NCBI GenBank assembly: GCA_963513935.1
Contig: OY740768.1
Span: 36,020,216 to 36,084,215 of the forward strand
DNA from: Aphrophora alni
Lineage: Eukaryota > Arthropoda > Insecta > Hemiptera > Aphrophoridae
Length of the DNA: 64,000 nt
Direction of reading: 5' to 3'
The notes beneath the pieces are model-generated. The model was not told where the DNA came from and searched no databases. It saw nothing but the letters and a program-made list of their open reading frames with translations. Position numbers and translations under genes: made by a program. This document shows positions 13,918-24,491 of the stretch, one piece after another (position 1 is the first letter of the stretch; each line of letters starts with the position of its first letter).

Positions 13918-14837
13918 CACATCCAGACACTCCCACATCTAAGTGTTGAATTTTTCAATCGATTTTTTTTTTTTTTAATCAAAACATCCAAGCGTTATTA
14001 AAGTTTTAAATTGAAAGATAACGTATCACGCGCTTAAAATTTTCTTAAAAGACACAGCAAAAAAAAAGTCTCTTGCAAATTAGCGAAAATAGATTCTCCT
14101 CTTCAAATTGATATCAACAGGTAGAGCAATGTCGCTTTAATTTAGATAAAGCTACTGTGTAGAGTCGGATAAACACAAACAACTACAGAAATATAGTATT
14201 CATTTATATTTTAATTCTGCATCTGTTATACGTTTTTAATAAAGATGTAAGTCAAGAATCTGTCAATTTTGTTTTCCCATATTTAACCTATACAAATATA
14301 AAAGTTTAAATCAAAATATGCTAATAAATTATAATTACAATTAATTAGTCCAGACGGTAATCAGTAATAATAAACTAACAACGTGTTTAATGATATTGTG
14401 TGAATTTCAAAAAATATTGTGTTGGTTTAAAAATTGTTTTACTTTTTATTGACCTTTCATGAAAATCAAAGATATTACCAATACACTCCTTTGAAAATAC
14501 AGATAACGTTTAAAATTCTTGTACAAAATAGTTGCTTATTTAATGTACAATGGAAAAATCGACAAACTTTTTCGGTTAAATGTAAAAGTTAAAGAAACCC
14601 TGTAAATTACTAGTAGAAATAATACATACGAGACCTAGTGTAGTTATTATGATATAGCTTTCCTTAACTTCCCAATTACGAATAAAAATTTCTGCTAATA
14701 AATTAATATTTGCTTCGTTTATTTGTTTCTAATGTGTCTCGACAAAAGGAATATTTTTAAAATTGCAACAATTGTGTATTTAAGAATCCTTATTATATTT
14801 TAAATACAACATCCATTTAACTTTCTCACATATAATA

Positions 14838-15125
14838 TATGTCGTACAGAGAAAGTTATGTCAACTTTATCACGGATACAGCCACTGTAATCAAAAAACT
14901 ACATTTGTACGTTTATGGAATGCTGTCTGTCTGTGCGTCCGTCGCCTGTGAGTTTCTCTGCAGCCTAAACGAATAGGCCGATTTTTATCAAATTTGGTCA
15001 TACAAGTAAAAGATTCACATTGTTCAGATAATCCAAATTTGGAAGTAGCTCTCATAATTAGGATTTTTCCACATCGGCTCGAACGATTTTGATAAAAATT
15101 TACTAATATTTTAGCACAAAAACAC
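14838..15125 (+). repeat. Dispersed repeat T, copy 1 (tandem pair)
   Basis: It starts with 'atgtcgtacagagaaagtta', runs through 'caactttatcacggata' and a CTGTCTGTCTG/CGTCCGTC run, and then carries a block resembling 'gccgatttttatcaaattt'. The neighbour at 15149-15415 repeats the same order. Repeats with a GTCTGTCTGTCCG run followed by a 'gattttgatgaaatttgg' block are widespread in arthropod genomes (general knowledge), but I cannot name the family. Confidence 0.6.
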
Positions 15126-15148
15126 AAAAACATATCGTATACACAAAA

Positions 15149-15415
15149 TATGTCGTATAGAGAAAGTTATGTAATAAATCAACAAACCTGTGTCAACTTT
15201 ATCACGGATATATCCGTTATCCACTACACACAATAAAGTGGTTTATGTAAAGCCCGTCTGTCTATCCGTCTAGGTCGATTTTTATGAAATTTGGTAATAT
15301 TATCGAAAACGTTTTTTCGATAATACGAAATTTGAGGTAGCTGTAATAAGACATAAAAAACTATTTTCTCCTAATCTTCTCCAACGATTTTGATAAAATT
15401 TTGATAGTATATGTC
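15149..15415 (+). repeat. Dispersed repeat T, copy 2 (tandem pair)
   Basis: It repeats the block order of 14838-15125: 'atgtcgtatagagaaagtta', 'caactttatcacggatat', 'cgtctgtctatccgtctagg', 'tcgatttttatgaaatttgg', and finally 'caacgattttgataaaattt'. It is diverged from copy 1 and carries small insertions, so the tandem arrangement is not recent. Confidence 0.6.
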
Positions 15416-18379
15416 CTCCAAGAAAACAAACAACATTTACTTATCAAAATTTTCCCAAAAATTACAGTTTCGTAATTATCGGTAAAAAACAGAAATATTG
15501 TCTACGGAGATGTTCTACAGATTTTATTTGTAAAATATGGGGATGAATGTCCGAGACCAATGTGCCAAATCACAAGAAGAAGATAAATACTGTTCAGAAA
15601 AAAATAGACAAAAAAGTGCTTAAACCGTCATTAAAAACTCGAATGTAATCAAATAGGCTACGATATCCAACTGGGAAAGTTTATGGCACAAGTGAAGCAC
15701 CTATAGACTCTATTTAATATATCTTTTAAAATATATTTTTTTTATTAAAATTTACATAAATTTCTTTAGCCTTATCTCCTATATGAAGACATGGACAAAA
15801 TGTTAATAGAGTAAACATTGTTTTTCTCACTTATTAATAGAATACAAATGTTTTTGATGAATATGAAGATTGTTATTTTTGGTATTAATGAATGGATATG
15901 TGAGAAAGTTAGTGCTATGTTTTAATTTCGTCAATATTACGTTTAATGTTAGGAAAGGATTGGCTACATATTACATTCAACAATGTAGTCTTACTTAAAA
16001 TACAATATCTTAGTTTCAATTTACACAGCTGTTTCATTTCAAATACATGAAATATCTCAAGACTCATACTGAATGCAGTAAGAGGGAGCTAAGGGTTGAT
16101 TATTTTGTGTTCAGGGTGTGCTAGTCCCTGGGTTTCTTGACTATCCCTGCTCCGACTCCTTGTAGTCCTTGTTTGTGGTATTGATCGGGCGCTAAGAATT
16201 CCATCACCTCCCTCTCTTATATCCCAAACCCCTTCCTTCTGAACACACCCTCCCGCACATTAATCACTTTACGGTAAACATCTTTTAACGTCTTCTACTT
16301 TCAATGAAAACATAACGGGATCAGGAAATAGTTGGAAATAATAAAATTATCTATTAAACTGAAAAATGTTCACAAATAATCCGATAAAGTTGTTTAATAC
16401 ACTATATATTTTAATGTTTAGGGTTAAATTTTGATTAAATTTATAAAAAAAGAAAAATTAATAATATTTTAGAAAAAGTAAATGAAATGAAATTTTTTAT
16501 TTGTTCAAAAGTTGTTAGTTTTAAGTCGTATCATATTAATTTAAAATCAAATACCGTGAAAAATAACAGTTCGAAAAGCACTAACTTACAGTACTCACAC
16601 ACTCGTCTATAAAACCAAAAATATTCGTCATCTTAGTAAAAATACTATTTTCCATTTTTATTACTCTCATGTTTTTCTCTTACTGAGTTTTTACCCATTT
16701 ATTTATTAATTAGTGGAGCTACATTAGTATAGACGAATTCTTATCAACTATTTACGATTTTCCCCAATATTTCTTTTTTTAATTCTTATCAACTGAAATC
16801 TAATTTAACCGTAATAGTTTATTACGGGCCTTAAATGAAATCTGTTTACGCGGCAATTACCGCATCTGAGTGTACCTCGTAATTCATTGAAATCCAGTTT
16901 AGAATAAAGATAGACTAGGTTTTTTGGCCGATTTCCTTTTTCTTTTACTTGCAATTTGGGTCGTTTATTTTAAATTTGTGATATTGATAAGTCTATTTTA
17001 AAACATTTAACTAAATCGAAAGAACTACAGTACTTTTAAGAAACAACACATTTCATTATAAAAACAAAGACATTTTCTTCGATTTTTTTCCCCGAACCGA
17101 ATATTTGGGGGAAATTCAAACAATATAAAGTCTTAAAGTTACAAACATTTTAAAACATTGTCTATTGTGTGAAAAGCGAAATTTATAATTTAGGCCTTAA
17201 GATACTTACCCCTAAATTTTTATTTAACAGGGTAGTTTTTACAAATATACAAATCTAAAATTATCGTTAGCTATTTTAAATAAAACCTATGAAATAATTA
17301 TTGAGAAATTTTCAGTACTGACAGACAGACTTTTTTTAAGAAACACTTTTCTAGACTAGGATGACTCTAAGATCCACTACGATCTTAGATATTCATATTT
17401 TTCATATCGCAATACACTAGTTAAAATGAAAAATTGAAAAAATTGTTGCAACTATTTGAAACTATACAATGCACAAACATTCAAACTACATAAATTGTTA
17501 TTACAAAACCAAATACTGAGCAAAGGAATTTGTTCACAAATATTCAGTCAAGGCATATAGGTCGGGTCCATAAACCTTTCTGTTTCAACTAACTTCAGTG
17601 GAAATCGTTTACTCTATGAAAAATAATACATAAGTTATTAGACATTTTAGGACGCATCCAAATTTATTTTCACTTTCTACCCCATAATTTCCAATCCGAA
17701 ATTTTTTGGAGTTGGCGACCACATTTTACTACAATTTGATCAACATCAACATTTTACCCTAATTACCAAAATGGAGATTTTAAGTATTTACATTCAATAT
17801 TGTCTACATTTTTAATTATAGGCCTACATATGTTTTTTATATTCTGAAGATATAGCGAAAATTGGCCCATAAACAAAAAACAAATTGACACTTTAAAAAA
17901 ATTGTATTACCTCTATCACACACCCACCCACAACAATAAATCTACTCCTTCCAAACAGAATATCCTTCGTCATTTCCTCGAAACATCTATATTGCCTACA
18001 GAAACCTTACTCAGAAATCAATTGAATTTACTTTTTTAGTCCCCCCCCCTCCCATCTATCCTGGAGATAAGTTGATATAAAAGTTTAAAAGACAGCTGTA
18101 AAGGTCCATTTTGTTTGATTTTTAGCATTTATTCCTGAAGGGTAATTTTTACTTATGTTTGTAATTTTGCACACTGGTTGTAGTAATTCATTTTCATACT
18201 TCATCAACTTCTTAGAACCGATTTGGAAAATTAAATCACATTAAATTACGAAGCAACATTTTATAGGAGACTAATACTTATATAAAATTTCTTGATTTCT
18301 GAAAGTTTTATTTTACGTTATTCACTTATGGTAGTAGGTACTCCCAAATTTTAAGCTATAGAAAAACTGAAAAATGATC
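15416..18379. other. Intergenic DNA, no gene seen
   Basis: A lower-AT patch at about 16090-16260 contains 'gtgttcag' on each strand about 130 bases apart but no coding frame. The rest is AT-rich with chance frames only. Confidence 0.5.
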
Positions 18380-18560
18380 ACATTTGATCAAAATCGATGT
18401 GAGGCACTGCAACAACTACGTACAGACAGACAGATGAGCATTCCAAAAACTAATTTTGGCGGTCAGGAGATTCTATAACGGATATAACCTTGAAAAGTCA
18501 GCATCGGTTTTTTTTAACCATCAATTAACTTTCTGTACGTGTAAGAAAAATTAAAAAAAC
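18380..18560 (-). repeat. Dispersed repeat T, reverse copy
   Basis: Read on the minus strand this segment gives 'cacgtacagaaagttaa', then 'gtt'+'atatccgttata', then a CTGTCTGTCTG run, then 'cgattttgatcaaatgtg'. That is the same block order as the pair at 14838-15415. It is shorter and more decayed. Confidence 0.5.
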
Positions 18561-18835
18561 AAAATCAGTCCAAGTATTTAGACAACAAATTGATGAGAAG
18601 ACACATGAAAGATTACCATCATAAAAACCACAGTTTATAATCAGATACCTTAAAACTGTTATAATAGTGAATATCTAGAAGTCGATTTTTGCTCTTATAA
18701 TAATTCTCCTAATTGGACTTGTACAGAATATGTGTTTTGATTATTTTAAACATAACCTCAAAATTAATAACATATATGAAAACAATTCTTAATATGATCA
18801 TAAGGTTGTTTAATTTTTGGGGTAAATAGTAATCC

Positions 18836-18838
<3 letters not shown>

Positions 18839-18877
<39 letters not shown>
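18839..18877. repeat. A39 homopolymer
   Basis: An uninterrupted run of 39 A. It could be the tail of a retroposed element, but no recognisable SINE or LINE body lies just upstream and no target-site duplication was found. Confidence 0.9.
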
Positions 18878-18881
<4 letters not shown>

Positions 18882-19174
18882 CATTTCATTTTAAAAAATT
18901 AAGTAAAACCTACTTTTCACGCTTTTGTAGAATCTGCAAAAGTTTTTTTCTTTAAAAATAAAAATCCTCAATTAAAAATAGTTACCTAAATATCCCTCAA
19001 ATGTTCATTAATTCCCATAAAATTTTCCAATTTTTTTTCTTATGAAGAAAACTATAAACTGATTAATCAAAAATTTAATATAAAATTGTACTTACGTATT
19101 CTAACTTTAAAGTTTATTAAATAATAATTAAAAAATGTTGGCCTTTTTAATATTATTTTATGTTCTAAGTTTAT

Positions 19175-19220
19175 CACTTGAAGACTAGAGATGGTCCATA
19201 TTCTCGAAACGTCTTATATT
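19175..19220 (+). other. Weak hammerhead-like motif
   Basis: The segment has TTGAAGA, a potential short stem GAG/CTC, then CGAAACGTC. That is the order of a hammerhead core: a CUGAUGA-like box, stem II, GAAA, then a GUC cleavage triplet. The first box is poorly matched (CTTGAAGA), and flanking stems I and III are not convincing. It is kept only because a similar motif lies at 36770-36805. Confidence 0.2.
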
Positions 19221-20039
19221 AATTTTGATATTCACAAATAATAACAAATCTTAGAATAAATATAGTATTTTAATAAAACAACTAGCCTATAGTGAATATG
19301 TTATAATAGACCAAAATAATCATGACTCAGTAGAACTTCAGAAATTTCCTAAACATTAAAAAATATAATTTAGAATATACTACAGGTGCATATCAAAACT
19401 GATAATATAAAGCTGCTTTTTAAAACAGGTATAACTAAAAACTGTAATCTTCCGTTGAACAGAGTTTAGTTAATTACAGCTTTAAGGGAACATTTTTTTC
19501 CCATCTTTGCTTGTAAAAGTTCCTTCTTAATGAGCTGTCATACGGCTGGATTTTCCTTCATATCCGGTCCGTTATTAATAGAGTGTAGACAGCCTCTTCA
19601 CTGGGGAAAATTGCTTGAGTGTCTGCGTTATGAAAAATAGCTCCTCCCCCCCCCACTCATTCTTTTATGCCCTTGAGATAGGCCATCTCTTTGACTAAAC
19701 GAAGTTTCTTTGTAAAATGTCGCACAAGCAAAAATGTTATTTTGTATATTAATAGACAACATTTCGTTTTTGTTTTTTTCAATTATAAATGGTGATCATA
19801 CTGGACTGAGTAATTTTAGAGTTTCTTATTAAAGAATTTATTCAATATATTTTGAATTTTAAATTTTAGATCATACTGTAATTTCGTATGCCTTAAGAGA
19901 AACGTCAAATATATAGGTATAATTTGATCTAACCTAACCTAACACCCTCTCTTACTTCTTTTTTAGGGGAATCTTGTATTCTTTGTTATAACTTATTTTA
20001 CCCCACAAAATGGCGGGGAACTGTGAGGTCAACTGAAAT

Positions 20040-20185
20040 ATCTTAAATTATAAAGGGGCGGGTCATGGAACATATTTTAAAGGTCTTGACGAGTTGAAAA
20101 AAAAAAAATGAATTGAAAACGTAATTCCGTTGAAACAATCCAAAATGGTGGCGCGTCAAATTTTAAAACAACTCTGCAAATGGAT
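20040..20185 (+). repeat. Degenerate G-run repeat, copy 1
   Basis: It has 'aaaggggcgggtcatgg', then an 'atattttaaagg' block, then 'aaaatggtggcgcg'. The same order (G-rich core, 'tgaaatcttaaa'-like block, 'aaaatgg') is seen at 21185 on the plus strand and 22345 on the minus strand. No coding capacity. Confidence 0.35.
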
Positions 20186-21184
20186 TTTTCACATTAAACA
20201 CAGCGTTGTTTATAAAAATAAAATATTGTAATTTAATGCTTCTTTTTTTGGTAATTTAGAATGTATAATTGTGTGTGGACTAGAGGGTCTTATGAGCGGT
20301 TGTCTATTAGGTTCATAAACATTCACCACGTACAGAAAACCACAATTTTGTTTGATTAAATAAGCCTTACTGTCTAATAAATTAGGTATGGCATGACTCA
20401 GACTCTAATTATTTACCTGGGGCTGTTTTCATCTACAGCTTTATCTTTAATATTTAAGTAAGCCTACTAATGTTTTGCTTTCTTATAGAAATAATACATT
20501 AAATATTACAATAACATCGAGCATTTGATCTCTAGTAAATACTTCGTATTTTTTCAAAATAGTTATTGAGGCTTCCAAATTACCATTTTGCCATGTTTTT
20601 ACTCAACAAGACCGTTAAAATCATATTGTACACCTCTTACCTTTAAATGTTAAAAATCTGTTATACCGAAAAGTAGAGTTTATCCCCAAACTGGAATTTT
20701 TATTCCAATTTTTAACAAAAATAGTAGGAAACTAGGACTTTACTGTCATCTGTATATATAAGTATAATACTTAGCATGAAGTTGACAAGATAGGGCTCAA
20801 TATTTTTTTATTCCTTTTCTATAATCTACTCATTTATAAACGGCAAAAAATGAACTGTAATTGGTGCATGTTGATCCTATAGCTTAACTTTTCAACCCTG
20901 ATTTACCATTATCTATAATAGTTTGCCCTTGATTAAGAATGAGACTTTTATTTTTTTGAAAGAATAATTTTTAAAATACATCTCTAAAAATGGTATTGAT
21001 TCTCTTCATCACCTATCTTCATTTTCATTGTACTAAAGTTGAACAAATTGCTCTCATATAAAAAATAAACTGGCTCATGCCGTCTCATGTCGATGTAAGT
21101 GAAGACATCAAAATATCATGAAAAATAAGTATGGTATGAAAAATGTCCGATATGAAAAGTCATTATTTTTTAGAGGGCCATTCA

Positions 21185-21390
21185 CTCATGCTAAAACTAA
21201 GGGGCGGGGTTACTTTGAAATCTTAAAAGGGAAGTCCCTTTTTTAATTAAGGATTCAGATTCTGGGGAAAATAAGTGAGTTCTATTCAAATTATTGTTTT
21301 CGATTCGTGACAAATTGCGCCGTAATTGCAAAAATCAAATTTTGCTGTTGCACAAAATGGACTTGTAATCAAAATATAAAATGAGGTATG
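21185..21390 (+). repeat. Degenerate G-run repeat, copy 2
   Basis: It has 'aaggggcggggttactttg' followed by 'aaatcttaaaagggaag', and later 'cacaaaatggacttg'. Its similarity to the other two copies is limited to these blocks. Confidence 0.35.
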
Positions 21391-22079
21391 TTTAATTTGT
21401 TCGAGAAATTACTTTAGTCGTTACCCAGTAACAACAGGACGTAGTAGTTTTTTGTTTCAGTTTATTTAGATATTTACTACACCCGACGATCAAAAGAAGG
21501 AAGATAATTTTTAAACTTTAAAAATTTTGAATAATTTGAAAATCTTGAAATGTATTTCAATTTGTCTCTTAATTATTTTTTTAAATCATCGCAAATGTAA
21601 AAAAAAAAGACAAAACGCATTGATTTATTTGAATTTATTTAACTTGGTTTTGGTTTTATGGCAAACAATTATTGCGTGAAACAAATTTCAGCCATTTCTA
21701 CAGCGGCAGAAGCCACAAAAATGAAATAAAAATAAAATCAGCACTTATAACATCTTTTCTCGATTTTTATATCAAATATTACATCAGTTTTTATTTTACT
21801 AATTATTTAAATTTTTTCACGCGGTTAATTACTTTTCATAATGTAATTAAATTTCTAGGAAAAGATATCCACTACAGCCCCATCTACAATGGTCAGAAAA
21901 TAATGTTTAAAATAAAATCTTTTTTTCATTGTTGCATCATTTTGTAATAAAACACGTGGGTTTTTCCTGTAACATGAAACTTAACTAGTTTTTGCTGATT
22001 GTAGCACCAACTATTAAACATCAAAACTCTACTTACTATCAAAACCCACGTATTTTGTATCGTAGAATCCGAATTTTCA

Positions 22080-22345
22080 ATACAAAATGGAGGTTCCTAT
22101 TTAAAATTTCAAAATTTAACCCACCCCCTTCAAAAGGGTGAATTTTAACACGGGCTGAATGGGCTCCACAAATATATTAACTTTTCATATGGTCCTTTTT
22201 TTCGTATGACGCTTATTTTTTTTTACATATTTCGAAGAATTCACTTAAATCGACAACCCGTTTTAAGTCCTAGTTAAGAAGGAAATGTCAATAATCTATT
22301 TCAATTAGCAGCTATTTTGAAATTTTGACAACTTTCCAAATAATA
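22080..22345 (-). repeat. Degenerate G-run repeat, reverse copy
   Basis: Read on the minus strand it gives 'gaagggggtgggttaaattt', then 'tgaaattttaaatagg', then 'cctccattttgtattg'. This is the cleanest of the three copies. The class is unknown. Confidence 0.35.
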
Positions 22346-22589
22346 ATTTTCAACGAGTAGAGACAATTTAATTTTATGAAAATTTAAGTAAAACTCTGAC
22401 TACTAAAGTAAACATTGGTGAGTTTTTACAATTTTGATTTGACTTATTTTCTAGTGTAAAATATACTTATTATGGACATCATACAATAGAGATTTAAAAA
22501 TAGGTTTATATCTTTCAGTTGGACTAATGAATCGACAAAAGTTACACAGGTTGATGACGTCACGTTTGTTACCTACTCTCCCGTCTTAC

Positions 22590-22780
22590 TCTAAAGGACG
22601 TAACCCTCTGAAGCGCACTATGGTGAGTACGAGCTTGGAAATCCCGAGGGAGCTAGCTGGATTTACTAATCTTGGTTTAAATCCCTCCCTTTCATCTTTC
22701 CTATCAGATCCTTCTTTTACCAACTCTTCTCTTCTGACTCGGACACTATTAAAGCATTCGAGGGCTAGAGGTCTCTATTA
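22590..22780 (+). repeat. Dispersed repeat A, copy 1
   Basis: Shared blocks define this family: 'actatggtgagta', 'gctagctggattta', 'tccctccctttcatctttcc', 'accaactcttctctt', 'gactcggacactattaaa' and 'cgagggctagaggtct'. The same blocks in the same order occur at 35385, 37735 (reverse), 57885 (reverse) and 60170. The 94-codon frame across it is not conserved in the other copies, so I treat it as non-coding. Confidence 0.65.
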
Positions 22781-22827
22781 CATATTTTTAACTAACGTGC
22801 TTGTTCATTAGATCTTGCAAGTTTAAT

Positions 22828-23112
22828 TTAACTCATTCCCTATGTCATATAAAGATGAAATTTTACTCATTGACGTAAGCCAGGTGACAATACAATATTC
22901 TGTTGTTACTTTTATATATCTCGATATATTTCGAAATATTTGTTATATTTCGATATTTTTCTTATATTACGATTTATTGTTACACATAAATACATTTTGA
23001 TATATTTATATATTTGTAATTTCGACATACTCGTTATACTTATGAATTCAGATAAATTTTGATAAATTTCGATGTATTTAGATAAAAAGAGAGGAATGAG
23101 CTTTAAAAAGCA
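22828..23112 (-). repeat. Dispersed repeat B, copy 2
   Basis: It is the reverse complement of 3668-3962 and is similar along nearly the whole length, including the cacctg/gacttacgtcaatga end and the 'tttatctaaatac' end. It abuts repeat A on one side and lies about 120 bp from the (AG)n tract on the other. The class is unknown. Confidence 0.6.
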
Positions 23113-23228
23113 CTTTTAAAAATATATATTTTTACTTATTCAAGGTATTTTTCTTTTTTCATAATGCTAAGGCAACTAAAACAATAAGTAAACTAATTCA
23201 ACGAGCATAAAGATAAATACACACAAAA

Positions 23229-23491
<263 letters not shown>

Positions 23492-24283
23492 TAGAAGTTA
23501 TGCAAAATAAACTATTGTAGGACGTTGTAGAATCTATACAAGTAAAAAAACTATCCTGGGTAGGACATTAACTCTACCGCCACCCGATTTCTTGTTCAAA
23601 GAAATATTCATAAAACCTAAATAACAAAGTTGATAAAAATATAATTGCTACTTTAAGAGCTTATGTTAACACAATCACATATTTACACTATATCAGAATG
23701 AATTAACTCCAATGGGTAGGATAGGTAGACATTTTTTAGTATTGGATATTGAAATTTCGATGATGGCGAGGATTGTTTTAAGAATGCGAAAACTGTACAA
23801 TCTAGAGACTTATGTTATTTGAAGCATCCAAATACATACAGTTGGAGACAGAGTTCTATTTATTATTTAATAATTTTAATGTATTTTCTGTATAGTTAGA
23901 ATAGATGGTGTATTCTTCTATCGCATCAAGTGTTTTATTCTTCTTATATCTGTATATTATTTTCATGTTGTAGTAATATTTGTCCACCATATCCAGATCT
24001 GGTTGAAATTTTATTTTTATAAGGGAGATGTTCTCTAATACAAGTTTAAAAATTTTAGCAGTTTGTCCAATGTAATATTTATGACAATCTACATGACATC
24101 TTATATACTACGCTGTTTGAGTATGGGACTTTAGTTATGATGGTCTTGCTCAGTAGGTGGATTAATTGTTTATTGGCTCTTCTAGAATGGGTTAGCATGG
24201 TGTACTAATGTATTTTAATTTATTGTGTTACTTGGAAGATGGAATACTGTTGAGATTGTTTATTTTCTTTCTGGGTTTACGGA

Positions 24284-24486
24284 GCCTTTTGATAAGGCAA
24301 CCGTTTGATTGGACAATTCTTCTGGTAAAGTTGATTTCATTTGTGAAATGTCGTTTCCATAAAATGTTCAGAGCATTATGGATTATACCAAGCATGAATT
24401 GTGCGGTTGGTTAAATTAGGTTTCCTGTACTTTTTGATGGTGTGTATAGTTTATTTTGGTTATGGTAAGGTCTAGATTATTAAAAT
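24284..24486 (-). repeat. PLE internal tandem duplication, unit 1
   Basis: This unit and 26981-27223 are two copies of the same PLE coding stretch (end of RT plus the start of the linker). Each begins in plus orientation at 'gcctttt', and the same heptamer follows unit 2 at 27224. They were adjacent before the LINE landed between them. Unit 1 lacks about 45 bp present in unit 2 (around 27087-27131), so it encodes less of the region after YRKP. Confidence 0.8.
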
Positions 24487-24491
24487 GCCTT
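24479..24491 (+). other. Target-site duplication, left copy
   Basis: The 13-mer attaaaatgcctt lies directly before the LINE body and recurs at 26973-26985, directly after its tail. Length and position are as expected for target-primed reverse transcription. Confidence 0.85.

Larger units (their letters stand above)
18878..22589. other. Intergenic DNA with decayed short repeats, no gene
   Basis: Three degenerate patches listed separately (20040-20185, 21185-21390, 22080-22345) share a 'ggggcggg' core. The 91-codon frame at 21672-21947 is AT-driven, rich in Lys, Ile, Phe and Asn, and has no motif. Confidence 0.5.
23856..24491 (-). pseudogene. Penelope-like element remnant, GIY-YIG part
   Basis: Read on the minus strand this is the C-terminal part of a Penelope-like retroelement protein, which joins a telomerase-related reverse transcriptase to a GIY-YIG endonuclease. 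At about 24030-24125 it reads NSVVYKMSC and, after a short frame break, CHKYYIGQTAKIFK. Those two pieces are the GIY and YIG halves of the endonuclease in this family. The linker (RRANKQLIHLLSKTIITK) precedes it. The tail (NKTLDAIEEYT and LKLLNN) ends at a stop at 23856-23858. Upstream, towards 24491, it reads into the post-catalytic RT region (LDLTIT, ISQMKSTLPEEL, SNQTV). Frames shift and stops interrupt it, so it is dead. It is split from its N-terminal half by the LINE at 24492-26972. Confidence 0.82.

Noticed and set aside
19930..19943. Short CCTAACCTAAC stretch, like the insect telomere repeat
   Set aside because: Fewer than three units; too short to mean anything in AT-rich DNA.
24208..24414. 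68-codon plus-strand frame
   Set aside because: It lies antisense to the PLE remnant and has no motif of its own.
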